DNA of 64,000 bases from a virus (IMGVR_UViG_3300036944_001324:207655-271654), one strand, 5' to 3'. Shown: positions 24,626-33,757, counted from the first letter of the stretch. Made by a program: numbers and translations. The notes: generated by a model from the sequence alone, not told the origin.

Positions 24626-25828
24626 ATGCCTTATCCAACCCCCAACTATAGCTTGGCCGTTATGGCTAAGACGGCGATTCAGTTCTTTGAACAGAATACC
24701 GTACTGGCCGATTTGCAAATTGGTCAAGAGACTGACACCAAACGTTTCAAAATTGGTGATGGTGTCACTGCGTGGAATACGCTCCCCTACGCTGTACAGG
24801 GCAACGAGAACAGCATCTGGGTAGGGTTGTCTCCTGATGTAGGCAACCTGCTGGAGCTCACGCTCGCTCGCAATGGCTTCTACCTGAACCCAGTTACGTT
24901 CGACGGCACGACGGTGCTCAACCAATCCATCGATGGAACGCTGACAGACATCACGCCGTACTTGACGGCTAACCAACAGCTGGCTGGCTTCGTAGCGGCT
25001 GGTTTGATGATTCGCAAAGTCGTCCTGGCTCTGGGTGCTGACTGGAATCTGAATACCACTGACCCCATTCCCGCAACAACCGTCACGCAAGCCATTGACT
25101 CCGTCTCTGATGCTTTGACTTCGCTTGCGGGAACTGTTAGTGGTTTGATCAACGACTCTGCTGTTAGCGCTTCGACCACCTACTCTTCGACCAAGATCGG
25201 TACGCTGGTAAATGATGCCATCGCTGCGATCATTGGTGCCGCACCTGAAGCTCTGAACACAGTCTACGAACTAGCTGCCGCTCTCGGTAACAATCCCGAT
25301 CTGGTGACGAACATCGTTACTGAGTTGGGACAGACTGTGAAGATCACAGCGCAAACCCTGACGGCCCCGCAACAAGCCCAGGCTCGAACCAATATCGGCG
25401 CAGCTTCTGCAGCTGATCTGGGTAGCCCGGATGAGAACACTTTGACTCTGGAAGCAAAGTACCTGTACGAAAAGTCAATCGCTACAGGCGGTATCGAGAT
25501 CACAATCGAACCCAATCCATTGGTCATTGTGAAGACCGCTCCATTTGTGGCTAAAGTCATCTCTGATGGAAGTGTTCATCGAGAAGGTATTTACGCACTG
25601 GATACTTCTGGCGGGTCCTTCATCACACAAATGCCTGCAAACCCACTGCCGGGTGATGAGGTGGAATACCTCGACTACAACGGGACTTTCGATACGGGAC
25701 CTGCTGAGCTCTCTCCTAACGGGAAGAAGTTCATGGGACTTAACGAGAGTTACATTCTCAATCAAAAGAACCGAGGCCGCCGCTTCAAGTTCGTTGATGA
25801 GGACAAAGGTTGGATGCCAATGGCCTAA
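24626..25828 (+). CDS. tail fibre protein with Mtd-type N-terminus
   Basis: A 400-residue tail fibre protein. Residues 10-50 (FFEQNTVLADLQIGQETDT then RFKIGDGVTAWNTLPYA) match the N-terminal fold of phage tropism determinants and many fibres, a small beta-prism used for attachment or trimerisation. The middle is Ala/Thr-rich with helical repeats (AAALGNNPDLVTNI) and the familiar fibre segment QAQARTNIGAAS. The C-terminal 120 residues form a beta-rich tip with YLDYNGTFDTG. It probably takes part in host recognition. It meets the minus-strand fibre gene tail to tail across a shared terminator. Confidence 0.85.
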   Translation: MPYPTPNYSLAVMAKTAIQFFEQNTVLADLQIGQETDTKRFKIGDGVTAWNTLPYAVQGNENSIWVGLSPDVGNLLELTLARNGFYLNPVTFDGTTVLNQSIDGTLTDITPYLTANQQLAGFVAAGLMIRKVVLALGADWNLNTTDPIPATTVTQAIDSVSDALTSLAGTVSGLINDSAVSASTTYSSTKIGTLVNDAIAAIIGAAPEALNTVYELAAALGNNPDLVTNIVTELGQTVKITAQTLTAPQQAQARTNIGAASAADLGSPDENTLTLEAKYLYEKSIATGGIEITIEPNPLVIVKTAPFVAKVISDGSVHREGIYALDTSGGSFITQMPANPLPGDEVEYLDYNGTFDTGPAELSPNGKKFMGLNESYILNQKNRGRRFKFVDEDKGWMPMA

Positions 25829-25835
25829 CGACATA

Positions 25836-25861
25836 AAGAGCCTCCCTTTTGGGAGGCTCTT
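25836..25861. terminator. bidirectional terminator between fibre genes
   Basis: A perfect eleven-base stem, AAGAGCCTCCC/GGGAGGCTCTT, with loop TTTT, flanked by ACATA and TATGCTG. It lies between convergent genes and can serve both strands. Confidence 0.9.
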
Positions 25862-25868
25862 ATGCTGC

Positions 25869-27215
25869 TTATCCACCAAACCGCATTCCGATGGGTGCTT
25901 TCATACGGACGTACTCATCGAATTGCTTCTGAAGCTTTTCATGCTTCTCTGTCAGTTCTTGGAGAGCTTTCACCAAGACAGGAACAATAGAAGATTCGTT
26001 GATCTTCAATTTCTCCAATTGACTGGTGTCAACGATCACTGGTTTGTCGCCTTCGAGTTCCAGGATGTCTTGGGCAAGCCATCCGTAACGAACTACCCCG
26101 ACACCAATGTCTGAATCACGGTTCTCGCGATAACGATAAGCGACAGGCTTGAGCTTCATCACAAAGTCAAGGCCGTGTTGAACGTCAGTGATGTCTGTCT
26201 TGTCGCGTTTGTCAGACACAATGGTCCAGGAGACCTTGACGTAAGCGTGCTCCACCGAAGAGGAACCAACCACGACACGGTTGTTCTCACTGGTCACGTC
26301 CATGACAGGGGAGTAAACACCCGCGTTGTTGACACCACCGAGGATGATGTTGCCACTACCTGTCGACAAACGAGCACCCGCAGACGAGCCCAGACCGATG
26401 TTGTTGTTGCCGCCAATCAAAGAACGAAGTGCTTGGGCACCGACAGCTGTGTTGCCGTTACCAGTACCGCTAGCGAGTAGAGCTTCGAAGCCGAAGGCTA
26501 CGTTGTAACTACCCATGTAGTTAAACCGCATGGAATGGTAACCGGACGCAACGTTACCAACACCTTGCAGGTTGTTGTGCATGGACTCTTTACCAACCGC
26601 TACGTTAAAGCGACCAGTGCTGTTGTCCCGCAATGCAAGAGAGCCAATGGCTGTGTTGTCGGAACCCGTGGTGTTGCGACCAAGGGACAAATTACCAATA
26701 GCGGTATTGTCATCACCCGTAGTCAGTTTGCCAAGAGCACCATTTCCAACAGCTGTAGTGTTGGAGGCTTCGGATGAAGATCCGATAGCGCGGGCACCAA
26801 CGGCGGTGTTGTTGTTACCGGTGGTGTTGAGTGTGAGAGCACGTGCACCCAATGCCGTATTGTTGTTCCCGGTGACGTTCAGAGTCAAACTGGAGTAGCC
26901 GAGCGAAGTGTTGTAACTGCCGGTGGTATTCTCACGAAGAGAAGCAAAACCAACCGCAGAGTTCTCTTTGCCGACGGTGGATTCTTTGAGCGCTGCGAAA
27001 CCAATAGCCGTTTGGCCATGAATGTTTATTGCCGACGACAAAGTAAAATGACCCACGGCAACGTTGCCGTCACCGAATGAGTTATTCATCAGGGCGCAGC
27101 GCCCGATAGCCGTGTTGTTGTTCCCGGTAGTCAGAGCTGCAAGGGATGCATAACCGAAGGTTGTATTTGTTCCTGCAGTTGGCGTGCTACTCGTTTGTTG
27201 ATTGCTATCAGCCAT
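25869..27215 (-). CDS. YadA-like repeat tail fibre with peptidase S74 chaperone
   Basis: A 448-residue protein. Residues 15-300 contain more than fifteen copies of a degenerate 14-residue repeat of the type TGNNNTA(I/V)G..AL, the left-handed beta-roll repeat of trimeric YadA/Hia-like adhesin heads. The last 120 residues are an intramolecular chaperone domain of the peptidase S74 type: SDKRDKTDI near residue 334 carries the catalytic Ser and Asp/Lys neighbourhood, then a conserved YGWLAQDIL segment and a C-terminal coiled coil (ELTEKHEKLQKQFDEY). S74 domains trimerise the fibre and then cut themselves off. First-rank host-binding candidate. Confidence 0.9.
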   Translation of the reverse strand: MADSNQQTSSTPTAGTNTTFGYASLAALTTGNNNTAIGRCALMNNSFGDGNVAVGHFTLSSAINIHGQTAIGFAALKESTVGKENSAVGFASLRENTTGSYNTSLGYSSLTLNVTGNNNTALGARALTLNTTGNNNTAVGARAIGSSSEASNTTAVGNGALGKLTTGDDNTAIGNLSLGRNTTGSDNTAIGSLALRDNSTGRFNVAVGKESMHNNLQGVGNVASGYHSMRFNYMGSYNVAFGFEALLASGTGNGNTAVGAQALRSLIGGNNNIGLGSSAGARLSTGSGNIILGGVNNAGVYSPVMDVTSENNRVVVGSSSVEHAYVKVSWTIVSDKRDKTDITDVQHGLDFVMKLKPVAYRYRENRDSDIGVGVVRYGWLAQDILELEGDKPVIVDTSQLEKLKINESSIVPVLVKALQELTEKHEKLQKQFDEYVRMKAPIGMRFGG

Positions 27216-27234
27216 TGATATTTCTCTTAATGGG

Positions 27235-27579
27235 TTAGATCAGCACTTCATCAACCAACTGGTCGAAACCGTTGTAGGTCAAGGTGAATGTGCGTTGAAC
27301 CAGCATGGTAGTTCCATCCACGTCGTAGATGGTGTCAGTGCGACGCGTGTAACGGTTGCTACCGTCTGGCAGAGAAAACACTGCTGTTTTCGCAGTGGTT
27401 CCATCAGTACGTTTCCACGTCGTGGTAACAAAGATACCATTGGCATCACGACCGGTACGGTAGACCGACAAACCATCAGTTACAACACCCAGCGAAAGGG
27501 CGTTGACTTTCTTACTGACAAGACCAACGTCTCGCCCGACGGAACCAATGCGATTCGAAAGTTCAGTCCAAAGAGACAT
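27235..27579 (-). CDS. tail-fibre-associated small protein, 114 aa
   Basis: AAGGAAAA lies before the ATG on the minus strand. A short helical start (LWTELSNRIGSVGRDV) leads into a beta-rich domain (TTTWKRTDGTTAKTAV, TDTIYDVDGTTMLVQRTF). Similar short proteins accompany fibre genes in many phages and may be fibre tips or accessory structural proteins. It is co-directional with, and just upstream of, the YadA-like fibre. Confidence 0.7.
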   Translation of the reverse strand: MSLWTELSNRIGSVGRDVGLVSKKVNALSLGVVTDGLSVYRTGRDANGIFVTTTWKRTDGTTAKTAVFSLPDGSNRYTRRTDTIYDVDGTTMLVQRTFTLTYNGFDQLVDEVLI

Positions 27580-27593
27580 GATTTATTTTTCCT

Positions 27594-28277
27594 TTACCAG
27601 ACGATGGCACGAATAGCCTCAATGGTGGCTGCTTGTGCGATTTGTTGTTTGAGGGTTTGGGCCTTGGAGAAGTTGTACAAGCCCTGCATATACATGGCAC
27701 TGTAGAACTCTGTCCAGTCCGCAAGGGTTGCTACTTGAACGTAGCTGTCATCCATGGCCTTCCAACCACCAGGCCAGCCAGGTGGAAGGGCGTTGCGCAG
27801 CAAGATGCTTCCGTTAGTTCCATCGATGTCCGAACGAGACAAAGGATCGCATGCGATCTTCTTGCCTTTGAACATGAAGAACGAATTGTTGGCAGCAAGG
27901 CGCTGCGCGTTGATTTCTTTGTCTTTGGTATTGCGAAGATCGGTCAGGTACGCATCGAGTTCTTCGAGGGTAGGTTGTCGGTTACCCCACGGATACTCAG
28001 AGGGCATCTCTGGTGGGGTTGCGATGTCTTCAACGGGTGGCAGTTCAAGAGCCAGCCAAGCGAGACCTTGTTCAATGGCATTGTTAAGGGGAGTCAAATC
28101 TTCGTTTGTCCAGATGGGGCGTGCTACCACGTTTTGCAAGTGGGTCACGTTGTTCTTGAGAGATGCAATGTCTGCTTCTGACTTGGTCTCATCCGCAAGA
28201 ATGCGGTTGATGGTCGAGACACTAAAGAGTGCCGATGTCAGTTCTTGAGCAGCACTGCGTTGAATATTGGGCAACAT
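27594..28277 (-). CDS. DUF4376-containing tail-associated protein
   Basis: A 227-residue protein; the start is set by AGGAA nine bases before the ATG. The C-terminal 110 residues (RNTKDKEINAQRLAANNSF, KKIACDPLSRSDIDG, LPPGWPGGWKAMDD, then the terminal helix IAQAATIEAIRAIVW) fit DUF4376, a domain common at the ends of phage fibre and fibre-assembly proteins. The N-terminal half is helical with a Pro-rich linker. Likely a fibre component or chaperone; first gene of the minus-strand fibre operon. Confidence 0.75.
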   Translation of the reverse strand: MLPNIQRSAAQELTSALFSVSTINRILADETKSEADIASLKNNVTHLQNVVARPIWTNEDLTPLNNAIEQGLAWLALELPPVEDIATPPEMPSEYPWGNRQPTLEELDAYLTDLRNTKDKEINAQRLAANNSFFMFKGKKIACDPLSRSDIDGTNGSILLRNALPPGWPGGWKAMDDSYVQVATLADWTEFYSAMYMQGLYNFSKAQTLKQQIAQAATIEAIRAIVW

Positions 28278-28564
28278 AACAGGGGATTCCTCGTATGCGG
28301 TTAAAGGTTGGAACGCTTGAAGCAAATAGGTCGAACTATAGCAGTGCGTTCGCTGCAGCACATAAAACGCTTGGGCTGAACATTCTAGAGATGCAGGTGG
28401 TGATGTGAGTTCGGGAGAAGGTGTGTGGCGTCTATGACTGAAGTCATAAAATACAAGAACAAATGGAGTGCTTGGTCTAAAATTATATCTGGCTTCTAAT
28501 GGTTGTTATCATTGGAACTTTTATGAGATCAATCTTAACCAAACACTAATTAGAGGTTTTTCAA
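28278..28564. other. divergent intergenic region, 287 bases
   Basis: Separates the minus-strand fibre operon from the plus-strand NlpC/P60-like gene, so it should hold promoters for both. A T/A-rich stretch (AAAATTATATCTGGC) at about 28478 is the only promoter-like part I see. A 21-codon frame starts near 28434 but has no ribosome site. Nothing else is identifiable. Confidence 0.5.
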
Positions 28565-29155
28565 GTGAAACTCTTGTCCTACAAAGTCATTCGCCCTGGC
28601 TTTCAAGCGCTCGGAAGCATCAGCGTACGCATTCGTCTTCGCAGCCCATTGTCGCACACTGAAGTGATGTATGAGCCTGGTGATGGCGTGGACCATCTGA
28701 TGCCGGACGGTACCTGTGATCCTGATGAAAACGGTGCTTACTGGTGCGCGTCTTCGACGGCAGCTGAAAAGCTGCCTCACTATGACAATCTGAAGTTCAC
28801 CAATCGCCGCGCTGGTAAGTTCGGCGGTGTGCGCTTCAAGCGTATCGTTCCAAAGCCAGACCACTGGCTGATCCAAGACGTGTTGGGATTTGATCCTGTC
28901 AAATCCGCTCAATGGTTCTTCAACAACCTCGGCATGGCCTACGACTGGAAACACATTCTGTCGTTCATCGCTGTGGGTTGGAACTGGGTGTTCCGTCAAA
29001 GTCACGACAAGGTTACCTGTACAGAAGCGTGCGCTGCATCTTTCGGGTTTCCCGAGGCAGACAACTTCGATCCCAAGAATCTGCCGCCGGTTGTTGAGCG
29101 TGTCAATCGCTTGATGGCGGAGTTGTTCAACCAAATGAAAAAGTCTGGTGAGTAA
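28565..29155 (+). CDS. permuted NlpC/P60-like cysteine peptidase
   Basis: A 196-residue protein starting at GTG behind AGAGG. SHTEVMYE places a candidate catalytic His at 31, after a strand, and KVTCTEACAASFGF places the candidate catalytic Cys at 152. GGVRFKRI and WFFNNLGMAYDW lie between. His first and Cys second is the permuted papain-like order (YiiX/YebB type) of the NlpC/P60 clan. Similar proteins sit beside tail-fibre genes in many phages. Possible roles are peptidoglycan cleavage or processing of a fibre component; the substrate is inference. Confidence 0.7.
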   Translation: MKLLSYKVIRPGFQALGSISVRIRLRSPLSHTEVMYEPGDGVDHLMPDGTCDPDENGAYWCASSTAAEKLPHYDNLKFTNRRAGKFGGVRFKRIVPKPDHWLIQDVLGFDPVKSAQWFFNNLGMAYDWKHILSFIAVGWNWVFRQSHDKVTCTEACAASFGFPEADNFDPKNLPPVVERVNRLMAELFNQMKKSGE

Positions 29156-29187
29156 GAACTGGACGTTCAATCTAAACGGAACAAGCA

Positions 29188-30048
29188 ATGTTCGATAATT
29201 TGATTTTTCGTTACGGCACTGTAACAGGTCCCGGTACGTCCACCAACAATGCGCTTGTACTGTGGGATGGGACCAGTGGAACGCTGATCAAAAACAGTAC
29301 CGTGACGGTCCCGACCAGTGGCTTTCTGGGTGACGTCGTTGGGCCGGCGAGTACTACCAACAACGCGGTGGCACTCTGGGACGGTACCAGCGGTAGGCTG
29401 TTGAAGAACGGGACGCTAACTCTTCCAACCAGCGCTATCGTCGGTATCAGCGACACACAAGCACTCACTAACAAAACGGTAAGAGTCGCCGACAATACTA
29501 GCGCATGGTCTGGTGCAGCTTTTCTAGAGGTAAAGTCAACACCAGCGACGGAAGCAGCAGGCGGCACCGGCGGGGCTTTCATGAGCTTTCACCGGTCAAG
29601 TGCTCATGCTGTTAACCTTGGTCTGGACGCTAACAACGTCTTTAAGATCTCCGGATGGTCACTTGGTAGTCTAGTCCCGTGGTCAGTTACGCACTCAGGT
29701 GTCATGCAAGTGTACCGGGCAGTTTATTTCGGTATGTATAATAGCGTGATTGCAAATACTGCTGCAACTACTGTTGACTTTTCACTGGGTCAAAAAGCTC
29801 ACTTGACTTTGCAAGCTAGTACCACTATATCGTGCACTTTCCCAGGCATAGGTAATTACCAGATCCTGATGATTCAAGACGGTACTGGAAACCGAACGAT
29901 AACATGGGGTGCCGGTCTCGCACCTTTGTACGTTGGTAGTGCCTCAGCACCGGCTATAAATCTAGCCGCAAACACTATTACGCTGGTGTCAATTTATTGG
30001 TCATCCGCTAATGCATTTATCGCTGTCAGCAAAGTGAATGCTGCGTAA
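29188..30048 (+). CDS. tail fibre protein with GPxSTTNNA repeats
   Basis: A 286-residue protein. Two consecutive copies of a 34-residue repeat near the N-terminus (TGPGTSTNNALVLWDGTSG, VGPASTTNNAVALWDGTSG) match the common phage-fibre repeat. They are followed by DTQALTNKTV, a typical fibre linker, and a beta-rich C-terminal domain. Host-range or accessory fibre. Coupled to the next gene by TAATG. Confidence 0.8.
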   Translation: MFDNLIFRYGTVTGPGTSTNNALVLWDGTSGTLIKNSTVTVPTSGFLGDVVGPASTTNNAVALWDGTSGRLLKNGTLTLPTSAIVGISDTQALTNKTVRVADNTSAWSGAAFLEVKSTPATEAAGGTGGAFMSFHRSSAHAVNLGLDANNVFKISGWSLGSLVPWSVTHSGVMQVYRAVYFGMYNSVIANTAATTVDFSLGQKAHLTLQASTTISCTFPGIGNYQILMIQDGTGNRTITWGAGLAPLYVGSASAPAINLAANTITLVSIYWSSANAFIAVSKVNAA

Positions 30049-30539
30049 TGGCTTCCGCAACTCTTACCTTAACAGTTAGTTCTTCCACTGGTTGGGTCAA
30101 TCCCACCAATGCGTTTGTATCTAACAACGCTTACGCCTCGTACAGCAGCGTTACTACATCAGGTACTAATTTTTATTTTCGGTTCACCACGAACGCCGCT
30201 ACTCTTTTACCGGCGAATGCAGTTATAACTGGTGTTCGGATGGATGTCGAGTACAGGACAAATAACGCGACGCCTCAACCTCGTTTCTGTGCAGGTCCCG
30301 GTGATTTTGGCGGTACTGCAAACCCAGTCGTGGTGACAACCACCGATGTTGTGTATGTTTTTGGCGGACCAGGTAATACTCTTGGTGCTGTAACGCGTGA
30401 CGACGTCTCCACCGCTAGTATTCAATTCGGAAACAACGCTGCGGGCACCTCTGTTCACTACATCGACAACGTTGTCATGTACGTGGACTGGGAACTACCT
30501 AAAGCCGGCAACACTCTTTTTCATGGAGAGAACTTTTGA
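30048..30539 (+). CDS. probable tail fibre or virion surface protein
   Basis: A 163-residue, Thr/Ser/Val-rich, low-charge beta protein (SATLTLTVSSSTGWVNP) with a possible jelly-roll pattern ending MYVDWELP. The composition is like fibre tips and surface domains. It is coupled at both ends to neighbouring genes of the fibre module. Confidence 0.6.
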   Translation: MASATLTLTVSSSTGWVNPTNAFVSNNAYASYSSVTTSGTNFYFRFTTNAATLLPANAVITGVRMDVEYRTNNATPQPRFCAGPGDFGGTANPVVVTTTDVVYVFGGPGNTLGAVTRDDVSTASIQFGNNAAGTSVHYIDNVVMYVDWELPKAGNTLFHGENF

Positions 30540-31069
30540 TGTTCTACGAACCATCCTCTAAAAAGACCTATGCAAGTATCCAGGACTTCAAACTGGAATA
30601 CAGGAACACTTCGTTCGGTGAACTCGACACAGAAGAAGAACGCAATGTCTTCGGTCTGTTCACCCTTCACGACGTTCGCCCGACTTACGACAGCAAGCTT
30701 CAAGTCATTGAAGAAGGCGGTATTGTTAACCGGTCGGGTCTGTGGTATAAAAACTACACGGTTAAAGACAAGCAGCTCAGTCACGAAGATCGAGCTCGTA
30801 TTTTCAACCAGCGTTTTAATGGCGCGTTGATTGCTTTGTTCGATGAAACTGCAAATGAGCGTGACTACGACACACATACGACCTGTTTGATGCGAGCCGG
30901 TTATCCCAACCCGTGGCAAAAGGAAGCTCAAGCCTTCGGTACATGGATGGACGGCTGTAACGAAGCTGCGTACAAGATCATGAATCAGATCACTGTTGGT
31001 GAAAAGGCAATCCCCAAGGATGTCAAAGAACTGATCAGTAGTTTTCCCAAGATGGTCTGGCCTGACTAA
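30539..31069 (+). CDS. hypothetical protein in fibre module, 176 aa
   Basis: GGAGAG precedes the ATG, which follows a TTG codon overlapping the previous stop. A soluble acidic protein; N-terminal IQDFKLEYRNTSFGELD then a segment like fibre-assembly chaperones (VIEEGGIVNRSGLWYKNYTV). Position suggests a role in fibre assembly; not recognised. Confidence 0.6.
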   Translation: MFYEPSSKKTYASIQDFKLEYRNTSFGELDTEEERNVFGLFTLHDVRPTYDSKLQVIEEGGIVNRSGLWYKNYTVKDKQLSHEDRARIFNQRFNGALIALFDETANERDYDTHTTCLMRAGYPNPWQKEAQAFGTWMDGCNEAAYKIMNQITVGEKAIPKDVKELISSFPKMVWPD

Positions 31070-31078
31070 GACAGCACT

Positions 31079-32026
31079 GTGTTCATTCTCAGTGGAAGGC
31101 AACGCATCTTTGTCTCGATAGCGGCTTATCGAGATAGTGAAGCGCCTGCCACGGTACGTGATTTACTGGAGAAGGCCGACAGACCTCATCTGGTCAAGAT
31201 CGGCATTCTCAATCAGATTTGTCCCAAAGAAGACATCCGCTGCAAAGTAGGTGGCTGGACAAATGTTCAAGAGCGTATCGTTGACTACACGGAGTCCAAA
31301 GGAGCGTGCTGGGCACGCTCCTACATATGGACGAATCTCCTTGAAGACGAAGACTTCGTTCTTCAGATAGACAGCCATAGTCGCTTTGACCATGGCTGGG
31401 ACACAACGCTGCTTAAAACTTTCGAGAAGCTTCAAGACGCTTCAGCGGTACTTACCCATTACCCGATGCGGTACGACCCCTTGACGAACGTTAAGAGCGC
31501 TCAGATGTACACTCGCTTTGACATCCAGAGTTTCAACCAATACGGGTTCCCTGTTATTAGCTCGGCGGCGTTGGCACTGAAAGACGCACCGGTAACACCT
31601 GCTAAAACAGCTTTCATAGCTGGTGGTTGTTTGTTCACACGGGCAAGAACCATCAAGAACGTTCCGTACGATCCCCATCTATACTTCCAAGGTGAGGAGA
31701 TCAACTACGCAATCCGGTTGTGGACACATGGTCACAACCTGTACTTGCCTAACAAGCCCTTCATGTACCATGACTACGGTAATGGTCGTGCAAGGCGTAT
31801 GCATTGGCAGGATGTACAGCGATGGAAGCAGATGAACGATCTGTCCATCATGCGAAACAAGCATGTTCTTGATCTTGGTATTGCTACTGACCCAGCTTCG
31901 TTGATTGATATCGACAAGTACAGTCTTGGTAAACACCGCACCCTGTCAGATTGGGAGCGATTCTCTGGCGTCTATTTGAGAGCCCAGACCTTGACTGAAA
32001 AAGCCAAGACTGGTTCATTCCAGTGA
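31079..32026 (+). CDS. GlcNAc-type glycosyltransferase
   Basis: A 315-residue protein starting at GTG. RIFVSIAAYRDSEAPATVRDL and VKIGILNQI at the N-terminus, ACWARSYIW, the metal/donor motif LQIDSHSRFDHGWD near residue 100, and AFIAGGCLFTRA fit the GlcNAc glycosyltransferase family of Skp1-type enzymes (Pfam GlcNAc, GT60). The family transfers GlcNAc from UDP-GlcNAc. In a fibre module it could glycosylate a virion protein or a host surface target; neither is shown here. Confidence 0.8.
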   Translation: MFILSGRQRIFVSIAAYRDSEAPATVRDLLEKADRPHLVKIGILNQICPKEDIRCKVGGWTNVQERIVDYTESKGACWARSYIWTNLLEDEDFVLQIDSHSRFDHGWDTTLLKTFEKLQDASAVLTHYPMRYDPLTNVKSAQMYTRFDIQSFNQYGFPVISSAALALKDAPVTPAKTAFIAGGCLFTRARTIKNVPYDPHLYFQGEEINYAIRLWTHGHNLYLPNKPFMYHDYGNGRARRMHWQDVQRWKQMNDLSIMRNKHVLDLGIATDPASLIDIDKYSLGKHRTLSDWERFSGVYLRAQTLTEKAKTGSFQ

Positions 32027-32065
32027 TTTTCAGCAATACATTATCTATAGGACGAAAGCATAAGA

Positions 32066-32089
32066 AGCCCAGGCTTTGCGGCCTGGGCT
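32066..32089 (+). terminator. hairpin terminator with TATGCCG flank
   Basis: A nine-base stem, AGCCCAGGC/GCCTGGGCT, with loop TTTGCG. GCATAAG precedes it and CTATGCCGTCTTG follows. Confidence 0.9.
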
Positions 32090-32126
32090 CTATGCCGTCT
32101 TGTCAATCAAAGCGAAAGAAAGTAAC

Positions 32127-32654
32127 ATGAAAGATAAATTTCAACCCCTGTCAACTGCCGGATATTTGCTAGCAGTTGTTGTTCATAACTGGCACATTCT
32201 CTTCGGGAAAATGCAGCTGATGTTTTATAAGCTCTTCGACCAAATGGAGTGCTTTTGGTACGTTCGGGTTCGGCGGTTTGGTAGTAAGAGTGATTACCAT
32301 CTCGGCAAGATGGCTTCCAACATAAAGAACGACCCTCAGGCAAGTAAAGAGCTTCAGCGTCAGTCTATGATCTTCTCGTTGGTCTCGTTGCTTTACGCAC
32401 ATCCTCACGACATTCACAAAGTAATGCGGGTTTTCTATCCACTGATGTACATGCGTTTTGCATGGCGGAAATGGTTCTTCCAACGAATGGAGATCGTGTT
32501 TGCTGTTGAAGATGAGAAAGATTTGTTGCGGGCTGGTGATCTTTTGGGATTTGGCTTCCGTGCCAAAATCCAAAGCCGTTATGGTCTTGACATCCTCAAC
32601 GAATACGAATCCAAAGGAAACCTTCATGAACTTCTCAGTCAAAAAACTCAATGA
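32127..32654 (+). CDS. hypothetical protein, 175 aa
   Basis: Helical and aromatic-rich, with basic patches (WYVRVRRFGSKSDY, YMRFAWRKWFFQRM). The N-terminal hydrophobic helix (AGYLLAVVVHNWHILF) may associate with a membrane. Its last codons overlap the next gene's start. No family is recognised. Confidence 0.65.
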   Translation: MKDKFQPLSTAGYLLAVVVHNWHILFGKMQLMFYKLFDQMECFWYVRVRRFGSKSDYHLGKMASNIKNDPQASKELQRQSMIFSLVSLLYAHPHDIHKVMRVFYPLMYMRFAWRKWFFQRMEIVFAVEDEKDLLRAGDLLGFGFRAKIQSRYGLDILNEYESKGNLHELLSQKTQ

Positions 32655-33066
32655 TGCCTCCGTTCTCGTTCTGATGGAGTGCGACACTCCACACTTCAAA
32701 GGACTGATGCTCTATCCGTTGCCGTTCCTCGGTGAGAACGATGATGATGACGTCTGTAAGTTGGTAGCTGAACATCCAACTAAAAAAGTAGATGATTCAC
32801 ATAAAGGCGATCTCGACTATCACGTTATATTTAACCTGACGCCGTATAGCGAGTCTGTTGCTCAACTGTTTATGGTGTTTGGTATTCGAACATCTACTGG
32901 ATTGCTGGCCTTGGCCTGCAATAGCAACGTTCACGATTACATCGTTCAAAACGCCGGTATTGCAGATTACAAAGTCCTGCCAGCTACTGACCAAATTCAC
33001 GGTATATTCGATACCATCGATCCGCTGAAGATCGCCAAGTTCGCGTCGATAATCCGAACAGTCTGA
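32626..33066 (+). CDS. hypothetical protein, 146 aa
   Basis: AAAGGAAA precedes the ATG, which lies 29 bases inside the preceding gene. Alpha/beta, with an acidic loop (GENDDDDVCK). No family is recognised. Confidence 0.65.
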   Translation: MNFSVKKLNDASVLVLMECDTPHFKGLMLYPLPFLGENDDDDVCKLVAEHPTKKVDDSHKGDLDYHVIFNLTPYSESVAQLFMVFGIRTSTGLLALACNSNVHDYIVQNAGIADYKVLPATDQIHGIFDTIDPLKIAKFASIIRTV

Positions 33067-33100
33067 TCATCCGCATAACCAATGAAAAAGAGAGATTAAC

Positions 33101-33757
33101 ATGCCCTTCGAATTGACTTTCGTGTTGCCAAAGATCGCTTTGTTTTACAGTGGGGTCACGGTGTATCATACCTACATTGGGAACATGTTGCGAGGTGGGG
33201 AATCTTCCCGGATGTTCACTCTGCACCCCAAAAACCATAAGCACAAGTTCTCTGCCGTGGTGAATTCCAGCCAGATAGGTAAAGACCCCATCACTTGCAT
33301 CAAGGAGATGATCGATTACGGTATCGAGACCTATACCACATTCGATACCGAAAGCGGTGAGTACCTCATCTATCGCACTTACGAAGTGCTGGTGGCTAAC
33401 GATCAGTTGCTCGGCAAATTCTTCTCGAGTATGCATCGCAATTTCTACCATCGAAAAGACTCCAACATCTCTAACATGGCTCAGGAAATCATGGATGACA
33501 ATGAAATGTCGGACATGCTGCGCCAGCTCGGCGGCTTGTACGGCCTGAAGGACAAAAGCATCGAGGAGATCCTGCAGTTCCTCGCAAGGAACCGAATTGT
33601 GCATTTGCTGTTGCTGATGTATTACGACAGCGGAGCCAGCGTTGTCGACATTTGCGCTAAGTTCGACTTGGAGCATTACGACAAAGCGCAAACCGTTATC
33701 GACGCATGGCGAGTTCTTATGCAGGTTCTCGAAAAGCTTGCTGGGAGTACCGAATGA
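33101..33757 (+). CDS. hypothetical protein, 218 aa
   Basis: Soluble, mostly helical C-terminal half (NMAQEIMDDNEMSDMLRQLG, SIEEILQFLARN). The N-terminal part is beta-rich with a basic stretch (HPKNHKHKFS). ATGA overlap with the next gene. No family is recognised. Confidence 0.7.
   Translation: MPFELTFVLPKIALFYSGVTVYHTYIGNMLRGGESSRMFTLHPKNHKHKFSAVVNSSQIGKDPITCIKEMIDYGIETYTTFDTESGEYLIYRTYEVLVANDQLLGKFFSSMHRNFYHRKDSNISNMAQEIMDDNEMSDMLRQLGGLYGLKDKSIEEILQFLARNRIVHLLLLMYYDSGASVVDICAKFDLEHYDKAQTVIDAWRVLMQVLEKLAGSTE

Noticed and set aside
24626-25828. A diversity-generating retroelement, suggested by the Mtd-type N-terminus
   Set aside because: No reverse transcriptase gene and no template/variable repeat pair near the fibre genes. 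The Mtd-type N-terminal fold is common in fibres without such systems.
26300-27180. CRISPR-like or DNA tandem repeat array
   Set aside because: The regular spacing is coding repeats of the YadA-like fibre; the DNA units are degenerate and lie in one open frame.
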